Assembly: GCA_020633335.1 (NCBI GenBank)
Contig: JACKDU010000004.1
Span: 1 to 64,000 of the forward strand
Direction of reading: 5' to 3'
Origin: Myxococcales bacterium
GTDB taxonomy: Bacteria > Myxococcota_A > Polyangia > Nannocystales > Nannocystaceae
Length of the DNA: 64,000 nucleotides
The notes under the pieces: model-generated
What the model was told of the DNA's origin: nothing
Databases searched by the model: none
Seen by the model: the letters and a program-made list of their open reading frames with translations, nothing else
Made by a program: the position numbers and the translations under genes
Shown here: positions 59,180-64,000 of the stretch, in pieces
Layout: each line of letters opens with the position of its first letter
Numbering within the stretch: the stretch's first letter is position 1

Positions 59180-59385
59180 TTCTCACGGCCTTGCGGGCCT
59201 GCGCGATCGCGCGCTCGGAGTCGACGCCTGCGACGACGCCTCGACCCTCCTCACCTGCCTCTACGGCCACCTCAGCGCCCTCTCCTGCGCCGAGAGCTGC
59301 CAGAGCGAGGGCGCCTTCTCGGGCGCCTGCGCCGGCGACACGCCGCATGCGTGTGCAGCGAGGCCGATGAGCCCGGCTGCGGCGG

Positions 59386-59391
<6 letters not shown>
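59180..59391 (+). pseudogene. 3' relic of a Cys-rich secreted protein gene
   Basis: One frame reads CDDASTLLTCLYGHLSALSC and continues with AESCQSEGAFSGACAGD. The following bases only make sense after a one-base shift, as ACVCSEADEPGCGG then a stop at 59389-59391. I read this as the frameshifted end of a small cysteine-rich protein gene whose start has been lost. There is no ribosome-binding site in front. Confidence 0.35.
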
Positions 59392-61320
<1,929 letters not shown>

Positions 61321-61405
61321 CGACGCTATCACAGCCCCACGGAGCGCGTAAGGGCCGCGTCGCCGGCCGCGGGCGCCAGCCTGGATACACGGCGTTTCGG
61401 CCCCC

Positions 61406-61443
61406 GAAAACGATGAGGGCGCCCCCACAGGGACGCCCTCATG
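61406..61443 (-). terminator. Rho-independent terminator of the DUF1501/DUF1592 operon
   Basis: On the minus strand the nine-base stem ATGAGGGCG / CGCCCTCAT (61434-61442 with 61413-61421) with a 12-base loop is followed by CGTTTTC. It lies about 20 bases after the stop of the DUF1501 gene. Confidence 0.8.
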
Positions 61444-61463
61444 TCTCTCCGGGTGAGCCCGGG

Positions 61464-62789
61464 CTACCCGAAGATGTTGATGTCCTCGCCGTCGGCGACC
61501 ATCAGCGGGAACATCCGCCCGTACTCGTTGTCCTCGATGCCCGCGAGGCGGCGCAGCGACCGGTGGACGTGCTTCGGCTCGAGGCGGATGCCGCCCGGAT
61601 CGAGCTGGAGCGAGCTCGGGTTGATCGTCATCGGGTTGTGCCCCGCATCGCTCGCGCCGATCACCCGGTTGCCCGGGATCCCCGCGCCCATCAGCATCAT
61701 GCTGGTGACCGACCAGTGGTCCTTGCCGTTGCCGTCGTTGTAGCGCGGCGTCCGGCCGAAGTCGGAGCCGACGAGGACGACCAGCTTGTCGGCGACCCCC
61801 TGGCGATCGGCCTCCTCCCAGAGGAAGTCGATCATCTGGAGGAGCGAGACCAGGCGCGGGATGTGCGACTGATCGTGGTTGCCGTGGGTGTCGTAGCCGC
61901 CGATCGACATGTTGACGGCCGCGCAGATCCCCGCCTTGTAGGCCGCGAGCGCGACCTGGGCCTGCCGCTCGTTGCCGTTCTGCGAGAGCATGTCGGGGAG
62001 GTACTCCTGGAGCTTCTTGAGCTCGTTGGAGCCGGTGCGGGCGGCGTAGAGCATGCCGATCGCGTGCTTGGTCCGCGGCAGGTACTCGATCGACTCGAGG
62101 TGCGTGCGGCGGTCGTCCTGGGCCGACTTGATCAGCTCGGCCGCCTTGGCCGAGTGGAAGGTCGTCATCTCGTCGTTGGGATCCCGACGATCCGGGTAGG
62201 CGATCCGGGCGAGCGCGTTGGTGTTGCCGCTCCGGGTGCGGGCGACGATCCCCATGGTCTCGTCGTAGCCGCCGAAGGAGAGGTAGGCCATCGGCAGCTC
62301 CTTGCTCGCCGACGCCGCGACCAGCGCCCCGAAGCTCGGGAAGCCCTCCGCGAGGCGACCGCACATGCAGTGACGGATCCCCGAGTCGTGGCCGTTGGTC
62401 TGGGTGTCGACCCCGTTCAGCACCATCAGCCTCTGGTAGTGCTTCTCGAAGAAGAGCTGGTAGTAGTTGTCGTAGCCGTCGTCGACCATGTTCCCCAGCG
62501 GCGCGAACTTGATGTTGCCGGCCGTGAGGATGTCTGAGGTCGCGTACGAGCGGTTGAGGGCCTCCGGATCGTCCGGGAAGGCGTAGCCCTTCGGGTCACA
62601 GAGCGAGGTCGGGTCCCACCCGCCCATCGCGTTGATCAGGACGTAGAAGGGCCCGCCGTACGTGGCGAAGAGCGGCTCCTTGCGCTTGCCGGTGATCGGA
62701 TCGCGGGTGGGATCACCACCGAAGACCCGGGGAGAGACGACGCCGAGGCCGGCGAAGGCTGCGAGGGAAAGAAATTTGCGGCGGTCCAT
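61464..62789 (-). CDS. DUF1501 (sulfatase-like) protein with Tat-type signal
   Basis: The 441-residue product begins with MDRRKFLSLAAFAGLG, an RR-x-F-L signal that fits Tat export. It has the DUF1501 pattern: FYVLINAMGGWDPTSLCDP, NGHDSGIRHCMCGR, GGYDTHGNHDQSH and VLVGSDFGRTPRYNDGNGKDHW, which share the alkaline-phosphatase-type metal residues. It is encoded nine bases after the DUF1592 protein, the common partner in Planctomycetes and myxobacteria. The two probably act on an envelope or extracellular substrate. Confidence 0.9.
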   Translation of the reverse strand: MDRRKFLSLAAFAGLGVVSPRVFGGDPTRDPITGKRKEPLFATYGGPFYVLINAMGGWDPTSLCDPKGYAFPDDPEALNRSYATSDILTAGNIKFAPLGNMVDDGYDNYYQLFFEKHYQRLMVLNGVDTQTNGHDSGIRHCMCGRLAEGFPSFGALVAASASKELPMAYLSFGGYDETMGIVARTRSGNTNALARIAYPDRRDPNDEMTTFHSAKAAELIKSAQDDRRTHLESIEYLPRTKHAIGMLYAARTGSNELKKLQEYLPDMLSQNGNERQAQVALAAYKAGICAAVNMSIGGYDTHGNHDQSHIPRLVSLLQMIDFLWEEADRQGVADKLVVLVGSDFGRTPRYNDGNGKDHWSVTSMMLMGAGIPGNRVIGASDAGHNPMTINPSSLQLDPGGIRLEPKHVHRSLRRLAGIEDNEYGRMFPLMVADGEDINIFG

Positions 62790-62798
62790 GGCTGCCTC

Positions 62799-64000
62799 CT
62801 ACTCGTGCAAGAACCGATAGTCAGAGAGCAGATAGGACATCACGCCCATCCAAGCTCGGATCGTGTAGTCAGGATCGGAGGTGACCCTCCGCTCCTCGGG
62901 AAGCGGGTTGCCGGTCCACCAGTCGTTCTGGGCACCGCAGGCGCCGAGCGACTCGCCGTAGGTCATGTCGGCGACGCCCAGCTTGCCGTCCTTCCAGATG
63001 TCGATCCAGAGCGCGTAGGTCCGGTCGATCTGCGGGTCGTCGAGCTCGAGGCGCTCGCCGAGGACGTGGTGGTGGAGGTACTGGATGTTGGCCTTGATCG
63101 AGTCGATCACCGCCGGGATCGCGTTGCCGTTGTCGTCCTCCGGGAGCGAGGTCGGCTCGACGAAGGGGAAGAGGAGGCGATCCGGGGGCAGCTGCGAGAA
63201 GTCGCGGGCGGTCACCCAGCAGGACATCTCGTTCGACATGCGGGCGGCGATGTTCGCCATGATCCCGTTCGGCTCCCGGATCCGCTCGGTGATCGAGTCG
63301 GAGTCGATGCCGCCGTAGAAGATCCGGTACTCGTTGCCGCTGAGGAGGTAGTCGGTGCTGGTCGGGTTCTGCCGCCAGGGGTAGCCGGTGACCGCCTCGA
63401 TCTTCCGCGAGAGCTGCTCCGGCGGGAGGAACTGGGCGGTGCCGATCGCCGAGTAGCTCGCCGCCTTGTCGTCGGGGATCGCCTCGCGGGCGTTCTTCGC
63501 CCGGAAGAACTCCGACTTGACGAGCTCGCGGACGACCAGCTTGAAGTCGTAGCCGCTCTCGTCGAAGGCGGCCGCGACGTCCTTGATCATCATGTCCTGG
63601 ATCTCGAAGGCCTTGTGCTTGCCGAGGTAGTCGGGGTCCTCCGGATCGTTGGGCTCGTACATCACCTCCTGGCCCGTGAGCCCGGTGAAGACGGTCTGGA
63701 CGGTCGCCACCCCGAAGAGCGGCTCCGCGGCGATCTGCTGGGCGAGCCAGACGTGGGCCGTCTGGAACTGGTCGAAGGGGACGGTCTGGTCCTTGTAGCC
63801 CGGCACCCGCATGTCGGGGTACCAGCCCTCCTCCGGCGGGGCGTAGCGGCCCATCGCGTCGAAGTTCATCATCGCCCCGGCGATCGGGTCGATGTTCTCG
63901 TGGCAGACCGCGCAGTTCGGGTTGTTCATCGTCGGGTTGTGGTCGGCGATGCTGGTCGGGTCGATCGGCCGCTCGGCGAGCCGGAGGATGTCGGTCGCCA
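62799..64000 (-). CDS. DUF1592/DUF1588/DUF1585 cytochrome-c-like protein (5' end outside window)
   Basis: The visible 400 residues start inside the gene and include NPNCAVCHENIDPIAGAMMNFDAMGRY, the CxxCH haem-type site typical of the DUF1588/1585 region. SEFFRAKNA, LLSGNEYRIFYGGIDSD and a C-terminal WMGVMSYLLSDYRFLHE follow. The frame stays open to the right edge (residues before the Met at 63929 read ATDILRLAERPIDPTSIADHNPT). It is the partner of the DUF1501 gene located nine bases downstream. Confidence 0.9.
   Translation of the reverse strand, partial: ATDILRLAERPIDPTSIADHNPTMNNPNCAVCHENIDPIAGAMMNFDAMGRYAPPEEGWYPDMRVPGYKDQTVPFDQFQTAHVWLAQQIAAEPLFGVATVQTVFTGLTGQEVMYEPNDPEDPDYLGKHKAFEIQDMMIKDVAAAFDESGYDFKLVVRELVKSEFFRAKNAREAIPDDKAASYSAIGTAQFLPPEQLSRKIEAVTGYPWRQNPTSTDYLLSGNEYRIFYGGIDSDSITERIREPNGIMANIAARMSNEMSCWVTARDFSQLPPDRLLFPFVEPTSLPEDDNGNAIPAVIDSIKANIQYLHHHVLGERLELDDPQIDRTYALWIDIWKDGKLGVADMTYGESLGACGAQNDWWTGNPLPEERRVTSDPDYTIRAWMGVMSYLLSDYRFLHE

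Overview
The window is high-GC (roughly 70 percent by eye) bacterial chromosome. It carries many lipoproteins that start with a lipobox Cys followed by GDDS and a long Ser/Ala-rich tether, FG-GAP proteins, a myxobacterial-type C-terminal sorting tail, a DUF1592/DUF1501 pair and a LETM1-like protein. This points to a myxobacterium, most likely of the Nannocystis/Plesiocystis/Enhygromyxa group. That assignment is inferred from family content only.

Layout. (1) Positions 1-5,890 are a mobile island: a membrane-protein tail, decayed genes including a recombinase remnant, a nucleoside-phosphorylase/STAND-NTPase/TPR protein that looks like an anti-phage sensor-effector, and a convergent tyrosine recombinase with a transposase-type (DUF4096) C-terminal domain. 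The island abuts and truncates an FG-GAP lipoprotein gene. (2) 7,946-25,451 is one leftward operon of 17 genes for a contractile injection system (eCIS): DUF4255 protein, two sheaths, two tubes, two small assembly proteins, a long disordered protein, LysM adaptor, split spike, PAAR tip, gp25, two J-type baseplate proteins, P2 gpI-like protein and a 950-residue fibre. Most junctions overlap by 4-8 bases. No AAA+ ATPase and no obvious tape measure are present. A divergent peptidoglycan hydrolase with a long acidic N-terminus is a cargo candidate. (3) 27,480-38,000 holds a mini tail-collar protein, lipoproteins, a chemoreceptor-like protein, TatA/B and TatC, a LETM1-like protein, a SUKH-like protein, an SRPBCC protein and a membrane sulfatase. 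(4) 38,278-40,700 is the most striking locus: a Ro60 (TROVE) gene followed by six tandem Y-RNA-like elements. Four of them enclose a circularly permuted tRNA-like module with T-arm, closed acceptor stem and D-arm. All six share a covarying stem flanked by the invariant strings GAATGC and CTCGTCG. (5) 40,700-52,800 holds GST-like proteins, a degenerate acyltransferase, an aminotransferase/kinase-like pair, an orphan adenine methyltransferase and secreted or surface proteins, including a trypsin-like protease and a pectinacetylesterase-like lipoprotein. (6) 52,803-59,125 is a TetR-controlled operon of a LolA-like protein, two FtsX permeases, a LolD-like ATPase and a predicted outer-membrane barrel, which together read as an envelope lipid or lipoprotein export route. 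(7) 59,386 to the right edge holds a lipoprotein of unknown function and the DUF1501/DUF1592 pair, the latter cut by the window end.

The window therefore combines a probable defence island, a translocation nanomachine with a candidate cargo, an RNA-based Ro60 system and a large surface-lipoprotein repertoire. Coordinates of starts are my choices from start codons, overlaps and ribosome-binding sites. All functions are inferred from recognised motifs, with no database search.
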